A stretch of 64,000 nt of DNA. Origin: Prosopocoilus inquinatus. Lineage: Eukaryota > Arthropoda > Insecta > Coleoptera > Lucanidae. The notes beneath the pieces were generated by a model that worked only from the letters and a program-made list of their open reading frames with translations, ran no database searches and was not told the origin of the DNA. Positions 43,931-54,869 of the stretch are shown here, in pieces. The position numbers and the translations under genes are program-made. The stretch covers positions 45,415,001 to 45,479,000 of the forward strand of contig CM069876.1 of assembly GCA_036172665.1 (NCBI GenBank), in the 5' to 3' direction. Positions within the stretch are counted from its first letter, which is position 1. Each line of letters opens with the position of its first letter.

Positions 43931-44639
43931 ATATGGAGGGCAATGGGGGTTGGGGGGATGAATTACCTAAACACTGAGTTTTTGATAAGATCAAGTCACT
44001 AGAAAAAAAGAACTTCACACTTCACACTTCTTTGCAATTGAGGTTATGTCCGTACAAGTCGAATTCCCGGACGAACTAAGCGGAAATCAGCCCGTGGGCC
44101 GTGGGCAAGAAGGCCGCCGCGACGCCGCGCGTCGGGGCGCATGCCCCCCAGCAAAGCACGTAAATTTAATGCGGACACGACCAGAAATGTAGCTACTACG
44201 TCTTGTAAACAATTTTTTTATGCACAGGGCGGCGCATAGCTGACGAAAGGAGCACAGGTGAGACGGCTGCTCGCGACCCCCGCGTTTTAGGGTGGGCGCC
44301 CTCGCGCGTCTTGTATGAATGGAGATGCAGCGCCGCCTACGCTTTCGCCGCCGCTATTGATTTTCGCGTGTTGTGTAAGGGCAAGAGCCGTATTAGGGCC
44401 GGAACTGGACTGACGTGGCGGCGGCGGCGGGCGGGCCGCGGGGGGTTGAGGAATTCAAATCGGGGGGGTTAAAATTAGAGCGACTTCACATTGTCAAATG
44501 GCGACGGGGAAACAGTGCCGCATCGATTGCCCTTTAACATTTTGCCTGCGATATTTTGGGGATGCTCTTTAAAAGTCGTTGGTCGGGGGTTGGGGGGATT
44601 AAAAACAAATTGGGTGGAAGAGTGACACTTCACGTTCAT
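43931..44639. other. GC/CpG-rich island (about 44040-44480)
   Basis: Sharp rise in GC with CGCCGCGACGCCGCGCG, GGGTGGGCGCCCTCGCG, a (GGC)n run and GGGCGGGCCGCGGGGGG. No exon-like frame. Its position immediately right of a minisatellite and left of the 44.6-48.1 kb repeat field makes it one of the few unique islands, a candidate promoter or CpG-type regulatory element. GGGGGGATGAATTACCTAAA occurs at its left edge (about 43954) and at 41714. Confidence 0.4.
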
Positions 44640-47600
44640 ATAAAGCATACCTACTAGTTTCCATCGCCCCCCTTTGAGTACTACAGATACCCGGAAGGGA
44701 GACAAATCAATTAAATTAATAAAATTACAACCTATTGGGATTATCTTTGCAAAGGTTATTTAGGTTAGGTTTCTTACATCCCTTCCCCCTTAGTTAAATA
44801 ATTGGTTACACGAACGAATCACGTTTCTTACATACCTTCCCCCTTACTTAGAGAATCTATTAAACCGATTAAATTTCTTACATCTTTTCCCCTTACTTAA
44901 AGGACGTACGTTTTGGAAATTCGCTTCTTTTGCTCGTGCTTGGGATTATATGGAAGTAGTCAAAATGAAATTCACAAGTAAGGAAAAGCGTGTGAAAAGG
45001 AAAACAAGTGGTAATCGCGACGTTTACGGAAAAAAGAAATAACAAAAAATGCAGAACATGAAATCTAAAAAAATAAATAAACACATATTTGTTGTTTGAG
45101 AAACGGAGAGAGAAAATAAAATTAAGTTTCAAAAAAAAAAAAAATTACGAAAGAAAAAAAAGAATAAGAATTACAGAAAAATTAAAGTAAAATATTTATA
45201 TTAATTTCTGAAAAATGGACATTTAAATAAAAGGACAAGGCAGCAAACAAACATATAAATGAGAAAAGCGTAGGCACTAAATAAAAATAATTAACAAACC
45301 AAAAAATAATTAAGAATGTTTCCGACGGTTTGGAAAAATTCAGTCGAAATGAGAAGATTTTAAAAGACGCGAGAAAAACAAAAGACAATCGTCGGAAATA
45401 GGAGTAATGAAAAATGGAAAACATGAAATACAAAAGAAATAAATAAATAAATAAAAACATTTTTGATGTTTGAGAAATGAGAAAAAAAAAAACAATAAAA
45501 TTATTAACAAGAAAGAAATAACGATTGGCAGAAAAAATTGAGACTAGAAGAGCAAAAATCAAAACAGATGATAATCGCGATATTCACGGAAAAAAGAAAT
45601 AATGAAAAATGGCATACACGAAATACAAAAATTAATAAATAAATGGAAAACATTTTTGATGTTTGAGAAATGGAGAGAAACAATAAAATCATTAAAATGA
45701 AAAAAGGATTAATGATCGTGAGGAAAAATTGAGACAAGAAAAGCAAAAACGAAAACAGACGACAATCGCGACGCTTACGGAAAGTAGAAATAATGAAAAA
45801 TGGAAAGCGTGAAAAATAAAAAAATAAATAAAAATATTTTTGATGCTTGAGAAATGGAAAAGACAATAAAACAGCCAAAAATAAGTAACGATCGCGAGGA
45901 AAATTAAGACCCAACGAATATTTACGAAAGAAAAAAAAAAATGAATAAGAAACACAGAAAAATGTAAGAAAACTCCTGAAAAATGGTAAACAGTCGAGAT
46001 CAAGAAAAAATTAAGGATGTTGTTTTCAACGGTTTGGAAAAATTCAATCGCAACGAAAAAAGTGAAAAGAATTTCTAAAGGAATTGAGAAAAACAAAAGA
46101 CAATCGTTATATTCGCAAACAGACAAGGATCTAAGGAAATTTTTGATCTTTCAAAAACAAAAAATTGCTAACGAAAAAAATATATAAACGGAATAGAAAA
46201 AAGAACTAATTATAACTGTAACTGGAAAAGAAAAAAAAAACAAACGACGGTCGTAATAATCGCGAAGGAACGAGCATCGCAGAAAATTTTAATTCAAGAC
46301 GTACCTTCTATCGCCCCCCCCCCCCCCCCCCCCCCCTTCAAATATTGCAGACACCTGGATAGGACGATTTCAGGAACAAGTGTAAAATAATAAAATCACA
46401 ACGTATCGGAATTACTTTTGCAAAGGAAACTCAAAAACAAGTTCGGGGATTAATTACGTTTATTACATCCCTTCCCCCTTACTTAAAGAGTAGGCCACCC
46501 GAACTAATTAGGTTTTGTCTTTATTTTCTTTTTAGAAAAAATACAAACACTGACAGGATTATTATCCTGTCAGTGTTTGCATTTTTTCAAATTAAATCTA
46601 ATAACTGAATTGACCTGTTTATAACAACCCCAATAAATACAAAAAAAAAAAAAAAACTATGACGACAAGTACAACGCTTGTGGTTCTCAACATTCTTCCC
46701 TCTTACTTAAAGGAGTTGGCCAACGAACTGAACTGATTAGATTTCTTACATCCCCTCCCCCTTACTTAAAGACCGGGAATTTGTTTCTTTGGCTCTTCGC
46801 TTCGGATTGTGCGCGCGTTCTTGGTGCGAAAATATTCAAAACGATTGAAATTAAAATTTTCTTTTCGAAAATAAGTTCGAAATGAACAGTCAAGATTCAA
46901 AATTTTAACTTTCTTCAAATAAAGAACTGCTAAAAGGAAAACAGATGACAATCGCAACGGAAAAAAGAAATGATGGAAAGCGGAAAACAAAAGAAAAAGA
47001 AAAAGTAAATAAAAACTTCGTTGATGCAACAGAGAAAAATAAAATAAAATAAAAACAAATAACGGAAAATGAAGACACAGAAAAATATCTAGGAAAGAGA
47101 AAAAAAGAAGGAGCACAGAAAAATTAAGGGAAATTTCTTGATTTCTGAAAAATGATAAATCGTCGAAGAGGGACGTTTTCAACGGCTTGGAAAAATTCGT
47201 CAAAACGACAAAAAAAAAGAACTGAGATTTTCTAAGGGAATCAAAAAAAAAAACAAAAGACAATCGATATATTCGCGAACGAACAAGGATCGCTAGAACT
47301 TCAACAACAAAAGAAGAAAAAAAAATACAAAGAAATGACGATCACAATAATCGCGAACGAACAAGTCTTGCAGAAATTTTTAATATAAAGCGTACTTTCC
47401 ATTGCTCTCCCCCCCCTCCCCTCCCCCCTTTTCGAGTACTATAAACATCTGAAGGGGGTGGCCAGCAGGAGGGTTTCAAATTAAAAATAAAAAGATTACA
47501 ACGTATCGGAATTATCTTTGCAAAGGGGACTTAAAGAAAAAAGGTTGGGGACTAGTCAGGTTTCTTACAACCCCTCCCCCTTGAGTAAAGAGTTGCCTGT

Positions 47601-48080
47601 ACGAATTAATTAGGTTAGTTAAATCCTTTTCCCCTTTTTTTAATGAGTTGGCCACCCGAACTAATTAGGCTTCTTACATACCTCCCCCCTTACTTAAAGA
47701 GCTGGTTTCTCTTCTTCTAAATTGAAGGATGTTGTTTTGCCAGGACGAGAAAGAAACCTTGGAAGCATTGGAAGTTGAAGCTTAATTTTTTTCCTGAATA
47801 ATATAATAATAATAATAATAATAATAATGGAAGACTAATAACAGTTGTTCAACCAAGACAGGAAACATTTGAAATTCTAAATTGAAGATAATAAAAAAAA
47901 ATGTTGCACAAGCACAAATGACAAGATGTCGGGTTTATTTTTGCAAAGGGAGCGGTGAGTCAAATAAAAGTATGAGAATTAATTGGGTCTCTTACATACC
48001 TTCCCCCTTATTAAATAAGTTGCCTGCACGAGCACGAACTAGTTAGATTTCGTGCATGCCTTCCCCTTTACTCAAGCAAG
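44640..48080 (+). repeat. Three large direct-repeat units (about 0.7-1.6 kb)
   Basis: Each unit starts with a C-rich segment (TTTCCATCGCCCCCC, then AGTACTAxAGAxxxCTGGAAGG in units 1 and 3). It continues with ATTACAACxTATxGGAATTA then TCTTTGCAAAGG, then repeats of TTAGGTTTCTTACATCCCTT plus CCCCCTTACTTAAAGAG. Unit starts are about 44645, 46285 and 47395. The first two units continue into purine-rich sub-arrays with ACAATCGCGACGTTTACGGA (near 45015, 45570, 45760, 46940). The CCCTTCCCCCTTACTTAAAG word recurs at about 44780, 44840, 44885, 46468, 46690, 46752, 47572, 47680 and 48000. Minus-strand Phe-rich frames are shadows of the A-rich parts. Confidence 0.65.
46314..46336 (+). repeat. Poly-C tract, 23 bases
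   Basis: An uninterrupted run of 23 C at the start of the second large repeat unit; the other units have shorter or interrupted C runs at the same place. It could adopt i-motif or G-quadruplex structures, and its length is prone to sequencing error. Confidence 0.9.
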
Positions 48081-48860
48081 ACGTTTGTGACTTTAACTTC
48101 TTAGGTGTGACCTTGACGTCGAATAGATAAAATGTGGCGCTTATAAAAAATTATTAACAATGAAGAAACCATGCCAATTACAATACGAAGTACATCAACA
48201 AAATCCATACGCAGTTCTGCATGAAAATGAATTTGCGATTTGATGATTTCGAAAGGAATCAACAGTGACTGTGGTATACGGAGAATCGCTGAGAATTATC
48301 TTCGAGGGGGATCACAGACACGAAAAAAAAAACAACTCGTTAACTTCGTAGCTTTTGTTTTTAATATGAAACTGCAAGTGCTGCGCCGTTCGGAAATGCA
48401 AATTGCTTTTCCATTGTGCAATCGCCTTCAAGGCCGGATTCAATTATTACGAAAATCGCGCAACCATAACAACAGCTCCGGAACTCTGAAACTGCGGGAC
48501 GCGCACCGAAAACAGGCGTTAATTCAATCGGCGCGGCGGGTGGAGCGCCACCACCCGCCCTGCCCTTATTTGCATGCACCCCTTTGTTTACAGTCTCACG
48601 TTGATTACGGCGGAGCTAACGGCGTCCTTGACACGGCCCCGCGGGTGTTTCGCATTTATGTCACGGACGCATCCCCATGTATCATGTATGCCAGACAGAA
48701 TTTGACGGGGGCGAGGGCGGGGGAGGCGAAATTGTTTACCCACTTTGTTTTTTATGCGCGGACGTAAAGGATTTATGGGGTGCGTCCCGGAGTAGACGTG
48801 GCTAATTTTTTCCTTGCCGAGGGTGTAAAAGTGGTTTATGGGGTTTGACATGGCACGCAC
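48081..48860. other. GC-richer unique island with repeated TTTATG words (48420-48860)
   Basis: The composition changes from A-rich arrays to GC-rich unique sequence. Four TTTATG words in one orientation lie at 48655, 48751, 48772 and 48835, the core of Caudal/Abdominal-B-type homeodomain sites. A 175-codon plus frame (48240-48767) spans the region, but it starts in flanking AT-rich DNA and shows no codon bias or splice sites. A regulatory island is my preferred reading; confidence is low. Confidence 0.35.
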
Positions 48861-49189
48861 ACAAAGATTAGATTTACTGTAATATTATAAGTAGCTCTTG
48901 AGTTGTAGCACAGTCATGAAGATGTCGTTAGTTGAAACAAAAATGAAAAAAAAAAAAATATTTTCCTGTTTCCCTTATTAATTTGATATTTCTTTCTCTT
49001 CTTTTATACCCTGATGTGTAGGCCACCCGCAAATCCGACTGTAGTTAAGTGTTGCCAGCCATATTCAGGTGCGCGGACTCGTTCGGGCTCGCCGATTCTC
49101 GTTGGCTTTCGGAGATCCGAAGCGAATGTAGGAACGATTGTTCACGAGACTTCACGATCCTTAATTAAGAGGGAGTTTTAAATCAATTT
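48861..49189. other. Noncoding DNA
   Basis: Contains a GTGTTGCCAGCCAT word (about 49047) resembling a hAT end and a GC-rich patch at 49065-49125. No partner end and no exon. Confidence 0.4.
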
Positions 49190-51710
49190 TTATAACCAAG
49201 AAAAAAAAACTTGCCTTGCTGAATAGTTAAATGAAAGAGAAAACAGATACGCCGATCAGTCGAAGGAATTAAAAAGTAAAGTAACGTTAGTAAAAAAAAA
49301 AACAAAAACAAATGACAATCAAGTGGTAAATAGGAAATCATGTCAAATAAAATCAAAAGAAACAAAATACAATAGATGATCGATTGATGGTTGAAAAGGA
49401 AAAAAAAAGAACAAATTAAATGAAATCGTATAAAAGAGAAAATAAAAGCGGAGCAATTGATTACAATACAAATGCTACAGAGGTGGCAGCTCCATCTGTT
49501 CAGCAACGCACGAACTAAATTGAAGCTTTAAACTGTATTTATGACAAGGTCAACTCGAATAAAAGAGAAATCGAACAAGAAACAAACAAAAGACGATCGA
49601 ATAAAATCAGGAAAAGAAGAAATTGAAACAAAAAATGATCAATTGATAGTTAAAGAAAGCAAGTCAAATGAAATCGAATAAAAGAGAGAACAGAAGTCGA
49701 TCAACTAATCAGATAAAATCGAATAAAATACAAATCGAAAACGGCGATCAATTTTCGGGGTTAAAATGCAAAATAAAATAAAACTCATATCGAACGAAAA
49801 ACAAACAAACAAAAGATGATCATATAAAATCAACAAAAGAAGAAGAGAAAACAACAGGAAAATGATCAGTTGATTAAAAAAAAAAGCAAATCAAATGAAA
49901 TCGAATAAAAGACAAATCAAAAATGGCGATCAATTTTCGGGATTAAAATGCAAAATAAAACAGAATTCAAACCGAACAAAAAACAAACCAACGACGATCA
50001 AAAAAAGCAGTAATAAACACAAAAAAATGATCAATTGATGACAAATAAGAAAACAAATCAAGTGAAATCGAATAAATGGGAAAACAAAAGTCGATCAAGT
50101 AATCAAATAAAATCGAATAAAAGGCGAATAAAAAACGGCGATCAATTTTCGGAATTAAAATGTAAAATACAACAAAATTCAAATGGAACAAAAAAGAAAC
50201 AAACAAAAGACGATCAACAAAAAACAACAAACAAAATCAAAAAGAGAAAGAAGAACCAAAAACAAAAAATTATCAATTGATGATAATTAAAAAAAACAAA
50301 TCAAGTGAAATCGAATAAAAGAGAAACAAAAAATCGGTCAACTAATCAAATAAAATCGAATAAAAAACAAATCAAAAAACGGCGATCAATTTACAGGATT
50401 AAAATGTAAAATAAAACAAAACTCAAATGGAACAAAAAACAAACAAAAGACGATAAGACAAAATCAGAAGGAGAAAGAAGACAAAAAAACAGACATAGAA
50501 AATTGAATAAAAGAGATTGAAAAAATAAAATAAAATAAACTCAAATCAAATTAAGAACAATAATAAAAGACGATCAGTGAATAATTAACAAATGTCAAAT
50601 AAAATCTAAATAGAAGAAGAAACGAGAAAGAAAAAGTGATTAATTAATTGTTGAAAATCGAAGGAAAAAAAATAAAAGCCAGAGTTGCTTTCGAACTGAA
50701 TAAAAGAGAAATCAAAGACGGCCGTCAATCGACGGGATAAGACAAAAATCAAATCGAGTAGAAAAAAACGAAAGACAATTAATCGATAATTAAAAAAAAA
50801 TATGTCAAATAAAATCAAAACCGAAGAAACAAAGAATGATAAACTGATAGTAAAAAGAAGCGAACAAAATGAAATCGAATAAGAGAGAAAACAAAAGCCG
50901 ATAATTTTGATAATAACCAAGGTGGCAGCTCCATCTGTTCGGTAACGCGCGAACTAACTGGCGGAGTTATTTTCTTTTTTCTAATTATTTTAACATTTAA
51001 ACTACATTATAATCAAGACAGATTGAAGAAAAGAGAAAACAAAAATGGCGCCCAATAGACGAATTTAAAATAAACTCGAATCGAGTAGACAAAGAAAAAC
51101 AAAACAAAAGACGATCAATTGATAATTAAAAAATCATGACAAATAAAATCAAAAAAAGAAGGAAAAAGAGGCAAAACCTTATCAATTGATGGTCAAAAAA
51201 CAAAAAACAAATCAAACAAAATCGAATAAAAGGAAAACCAAAAGTCAAAGCAATTTATGACGTTGAAAAAGCGACTAATATGGTAGCTCCATCTATTCAG
51301 CAACGTACGAACTAACTGTCGGAGTTTATTTTCTTTTTTCTAATTATTTTAACGTTTAAATTGTATTATAATCAAGACAGATAAAGGAAAAAGGAGATAA
51401 AGCAAAAACGGCGATCAATCGACGGAATTAAAATGAAAAATAAAATAAACTCAAATCGAGTAGTAGTACTAACTGATTAAAAAAAAATCATGTCAAATAA
51501 AACAAGAAAAGAAGGAATAAAAAAACAAAACGTGATCAATTGATGGTTAAGAAATGAAAAGCAAATCAAACGAAATTGAATAAAACAAAAAACAAAAGCT
51601 TGTTTGACATTAAAAATGTGACTAAGGTGGCAACTCCATCTGTTCACCAACGCACGAACTAACTGCGGAGTCACTTTCTTCTTTCTTCATTTACCGAACG
51701 GGGGAATTTT
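49190..51710 (+). repeat. Purine-rich composite tandem array
   Basis: Units of about 170-190 bp recur between 49620 and 50480: TGATCAATTGATGxTxA, TCAAxTGAAATCGAATAAAA, ACGGCGATCAATTTTCGG and GGATTAAAATGxAAAATAAA. Superimposed are four copies of AGGTGGCAGCTCCATCTGTT then CAGCAACGCACGAACTAA at about 49481, 50920, 51280 (diverged) and 51625. In the last three these lead into ACTGxCGGAGTT. The reverse complement of this vocabulary fills 11341-12720, and a 117-bp excerpt is inserted at 58073-58189. Minus-strand Phe/Ser-rich frames are not genes. Confidence 0.7.
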
Positions 51711-52037
51711 TTTTTAACGTGAAAAGAGCCTTATCGTTTTCTTTTTACATTTACAATAAATTACACAAAAAAATAGATTTTTATACATTAACAAAAATTC
51801 GAAAGGTTCGAAAATATGAAACCTGTCATTTAAAAAAAAAGAAGTCGACGTTGGAACAGCATTTTAGGGACCGATTATAAAAGCAGGAGTGAGCGCGAAA
51901 TTTACACAGTTCTATTCTGAGAAACTTTTTGTTGAGTTGTTGCTGAGCTCATGCTAATCATAATAATATCAATTAAAGTTTTTTTTTTGTTCTTTTACTT
52001 GTAATTTTTGAGTTGAGAATATTTTGTAAATACTTAC
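51711..52037. other. Noncoding DNA flanking the exon
   Basis: A+T-rich sequence between the purine array and the exon's 5' splice site (minus strand). It contains the candidate core promoter described separately. Confidence 0.5.
51876..51911 (+). promoter_or_regulatory. Candidate TATA-plus-initiator core promoter
   Basis: TATAAAAG at 51876-51883 lies 32 bases upstream of the A in CACAGTTCT (51905-51913), which resembles the arthropod TCAGT initiator. That spacing is the usual one. The downstream sequence ATTCTGAGAAACTTTTTGTT GAGTTG looks like an insect 5' leader, but no long frame follows (a 17-codon ATG frame at about 51951). If used, it would produce a transcript antisense to the exon at 52038-52229. 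Confidence 0.35.
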
Positions 52038-52229
52038 CGCTCTTCGGCGACATGGTGGATGACACTTTGGACGATGGATTCGTGGAACGACGGCCAGGAT
52101 TTGGTTTGCTTCACCTGCCAAGTCTTGCAGCGCTCCCTGTGGAACCTGTTTTTCGGAGCGGGAGCGTCGTCGTCTAACAGGACGAAATCCAGGCAGGATC
52201 CCGAGGAATCGTCGTCTCCATCGTAACCA
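52038..52229 (-). CDS. Internal coding exon of an unidentified protein
   Basis: This is the one convincing coding exon. On the minus strand it follows a good acceptor (TTATTACCTTTTCAG, AG at 52231-52230) and ends at a strong donor GAAGAGCG/GTAAGTA (52038/52037). It is 192 bases, entering with one base to complete a codon and leaving two. The frame reads GYDGDDDSSGSCLDFVLLDD (acidic, residues 1-20), then DAPAPKNRFHRERCKTWQVK, QTKSWPSFHESIVQSVIHHV and AEE plus CG. Most codons end in C or G (GAC, GTC, TCC, CTG, AAG), unlike the A+T-rich surroundings. Of the alternative frames, one has a stop and the other gives an Arg-rich low-quality peptide. I recognise no domain; the acidic start followed by a Trp- and Lys-rich segment could be an intracellular interaction region. 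Neighbouring exons are not visible on the right; a phase-compatible candidate on the left is 13788-13854. Confidence 0.75.
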
Positions 52230-54586
52230 CTGAAAAGGTAATAACAACGATGCCATAAGCGTTATCTCCACTGGCGTAATATGCTTTTAATGATCTTGTC
52301 ACCGTCACATCAATAAATAGCTTACAAGACAATAAAAAAAAAGTTAATGCTTAAGTCGAATTAAGATGAGAATTTTATTTTTTTATTACAAAATTTATTG
52401 GCGATAGCTTATGGACACGTCAGTCATCTTGCGGCCATTTTTTTAAATCTAATTTGACTCTCCGGCTAACTTCATGTTGGTATGAATGAGTACCGCACAA
52501 TACTTTGAGGTTATGTTCTACGTTTTCAAATAACAACCCGAACTGTCATTTTAATAAAATAAAGATCGTCTGTTATTCAAAGATGCGAGACTTTGTCGTT
52601 TGAAGTTGCTTTCGAAACGAAGTTTAATTTACCCGAACATAACCTTGTCCTGTCAACAAACTTAAAATTAAGGAAAAAAGAACACACTCACACAATGTCA
52701 ATGATGGCGTCGTATTAGTGCCGCCCCATAGGGTATAATACAGTTCTGGACCTTCATATTTTAGAGAGTTCTGTCGATGACTTTATCGCAATGAAACCTG
52801 AATCACCCTGTACATAAATAATATATTTATTCGTACAAATAAAATTCAAACTTTACGTGAAAACTTTTCCGCTGCAACAGAATTTCCCCCTTTCGTTTAG
52901 ACTGAGACGAAGAAAACCTCTCTGCGCGATCTTGATTGAAAAGTTTCAGGAAACTCTTGCGCGAAAGTAGAAAACAGGCTTGGGTGAATTAAGGAAATTG
53001 CACCCCGGAAAGCGACACTCCCCTTCTCATTCCCCCTTCCCATGCCCAGCACGAAATTATGTCACAATATTCGATAAACAATTAGATAATCGATTAATGG
53101 ATAAGCCTAAATGAAACTGACGCGACGCGACGAATTACTTTTCGGGGTTGAGGGGCGACCTGTTGGAGGCGTTGCAATTAATTTTCCGATTTTTGGGAAA
53201 CTAGCTTTGCTACAATCGCGCGGCAAAAGGAAATGTGTTATTATTTTTGCTTTTTTTAACGCAAACATGCGTCCAACACGAAAACTCATTTAAATTAATT
53301 AATTACGTGCGGATTACGAGCACGTGAAATTCATGCATCGCGTATTTAATTCGCGTCTCGACGAACGCTAATAAAACATTGCCATTTTGAATTGGGGCGA
53401 GTCGCTAAATAATTGTTTCGAAAACAAATTAAATCAGGAAACGTTTGTTTTTCATTACGTTACCATTAGCGTTTTGTTTATTGCACGAAACTAGCATGGA
53501 GCTTGCAAAAATATCTTGACCAGGGAACGCACATACAAACCTTAGAAGAGAATGAGATAAAAAAATGAAAAAGAAAATACTTTTAGTGTGGAGAGAGAAG
53601 AAAAAGAAAAAGGAAATGTAGCCACTTTTTGTCATATTGTCACGCGTCGGTCGTCTCCAGCAGGTTACGAGCTGTCGACGTCCAGACGCGGGGGTTGCAT
53701 AGCATGGGGGTGAAAAGGGAGTAACAGGGAAACTGCAAACTAACTCATTAAAACAACAAGGATTACCTTTATTGTTTAAAGGTCAGAAATACAGATAACT
53801 GTATCTCACGACGACGATCAGATATTATACTTCTAATGTACGTGACGTCATGACCAAATTCCGCAAAACTTTAATTAAACCCGTACTTTGTTCGGTTGCT
53901 GAAAAGGTGATGTCAGGATTTTCACGTTGTTTCCAATCGTCATTTCTATTAAATCGTGAATTAATTGATTGTGTTAAAACACTTATACAATGCTTTAGTT
54001 ATTTGCGTATTTGCAACTTTGCGGATTCACGCTACAAGTTCATCGTTCATCGAGTCGTTGCACCAGCAAATTGCTTATCAGCAAATAACTCGTATTGCAT
54101 TGGAAAAAATACATTTTAAATTAATTAAATACGATTTTCAAATTTTCCGTAATCGTGACAATATTTTTGTCTTCTATTCAATCTTCTCAGTTCTTTAACT
54201 TCCATCCGTAAATAAACGCAATTTAACATAATAAAGATTAGGAATTTCTGAAACGTTTTCTGGCAAACCCAGCTCGTATTACGACGATTTCAGTTGCGTT
54301 CATAATTTTTGTAAATGCGTTGTGACCTGAATGATGAAAAAATGTTACATAATAAAAACATTTGCGCTTTGACAGTAAAATAAAATTGTAATTTAACTAC
54401 TGTTTGACTGCATGCGACACACATAATTAGTGCAGCTTGTAATTGCTTTGTGCGCAAGGGTAGAACTTTACTTGCTATTTTTCACAACAGTTAATGTAAT
54501 GAAAATAAATATGAAGTAATGAAACCAAAATGGAAAAAAAAACAAAACATTTTGAAGGTTAAGAAAATAGACAGAGAAAATAATTT
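52230..54586. other. Noncoding DNA; possible conserved regulatory block at 53100-53420
   Basis: It contains an orphan AATCACCCTGTACAT transposon-like end near 52790. Bases 53100-53420 are nonrepetitive, CpG-containing, and carry homeodomain-type TTTAAATTAATTAATTA and CACGTG words (53321-53326), with small frames on both strands that I do not accept. The segment 53637-53850 begins TGTCACGCG and has ACGTGACGTCA near its right edge, reminiscent of LTR ends, but without a target duplication. Nothing else gene-like. Confidence 0.35.
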
Positions 54587-54855
54587 TGAAAACGTGGTAG
54601 TTGATCGGATTTTTAGGACAAAAAAGATTCTAAATGATTCAGCTGTTCAGTTTCGGTTTTATTCTAAACCTTTCCAGAGCCTCTGATTAAAACAAAAACG
54701 GATAAACTACAAAAAATTAATCAAAGGCTCTGATGAAGGTTTAGAATAAAACCGAAACTGAACAGCTGAATGATTTAGAATCTTTTTTGTCCTAAAAATC
54801 CGATCAACTACCACGTTTTCAAAATTTAATAAACAGGACGTCAATTTCTTTTATT
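54587..54855. mobile_element. Penelope-like inverted-terminus insertion, diverged copy (long palindrome)
   Basis: Arms of about 100 bp (about 54587-54690 and 54718-54825) are inverted copies with a few differences, around a loop of about 28 A-rich bases. About 30 unpaired bases lie at the right. A perfect 14-bp direct repeat AGAGAAAATAATTT (54573-54586 and 54856-54869) flanks the whole. The right arm contains CTGATGA (54730-54736), a GGTTT/AAACC stem and GAAAC, the hammerhead layout. Stem I and the A15.1-U16.1 pair are lost, and the left arm has CTGG in place of CTGATG. Design, size and duplication length match 5522-5768, but in the opposite orientation. Confidence 0.6.
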
Positions 54856-54869
54856 AGAGAAAATAATTT

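Noticed and set aside
42440..44018. Long minus-strand frames (up to 196 codons) rich in His, Ser and Phe
   Set aside because: They are the complement of the 100-125-bp minisatellite; the repeated peptide follows the DNA repeat.
48240..48767. 175-codon plus-strand frame
   Set aside because: Starts in AT-rich flank, has no codon bias, and no splice or conserved domain features; better read as a GC-rich regulatory island.
53637..53850. Possible solo LTR (TGTCACGCG ... ACGTGACGTCA)
   Set aside because: No target duplication or second copy in the window; the ends are only loosely LTR-like.
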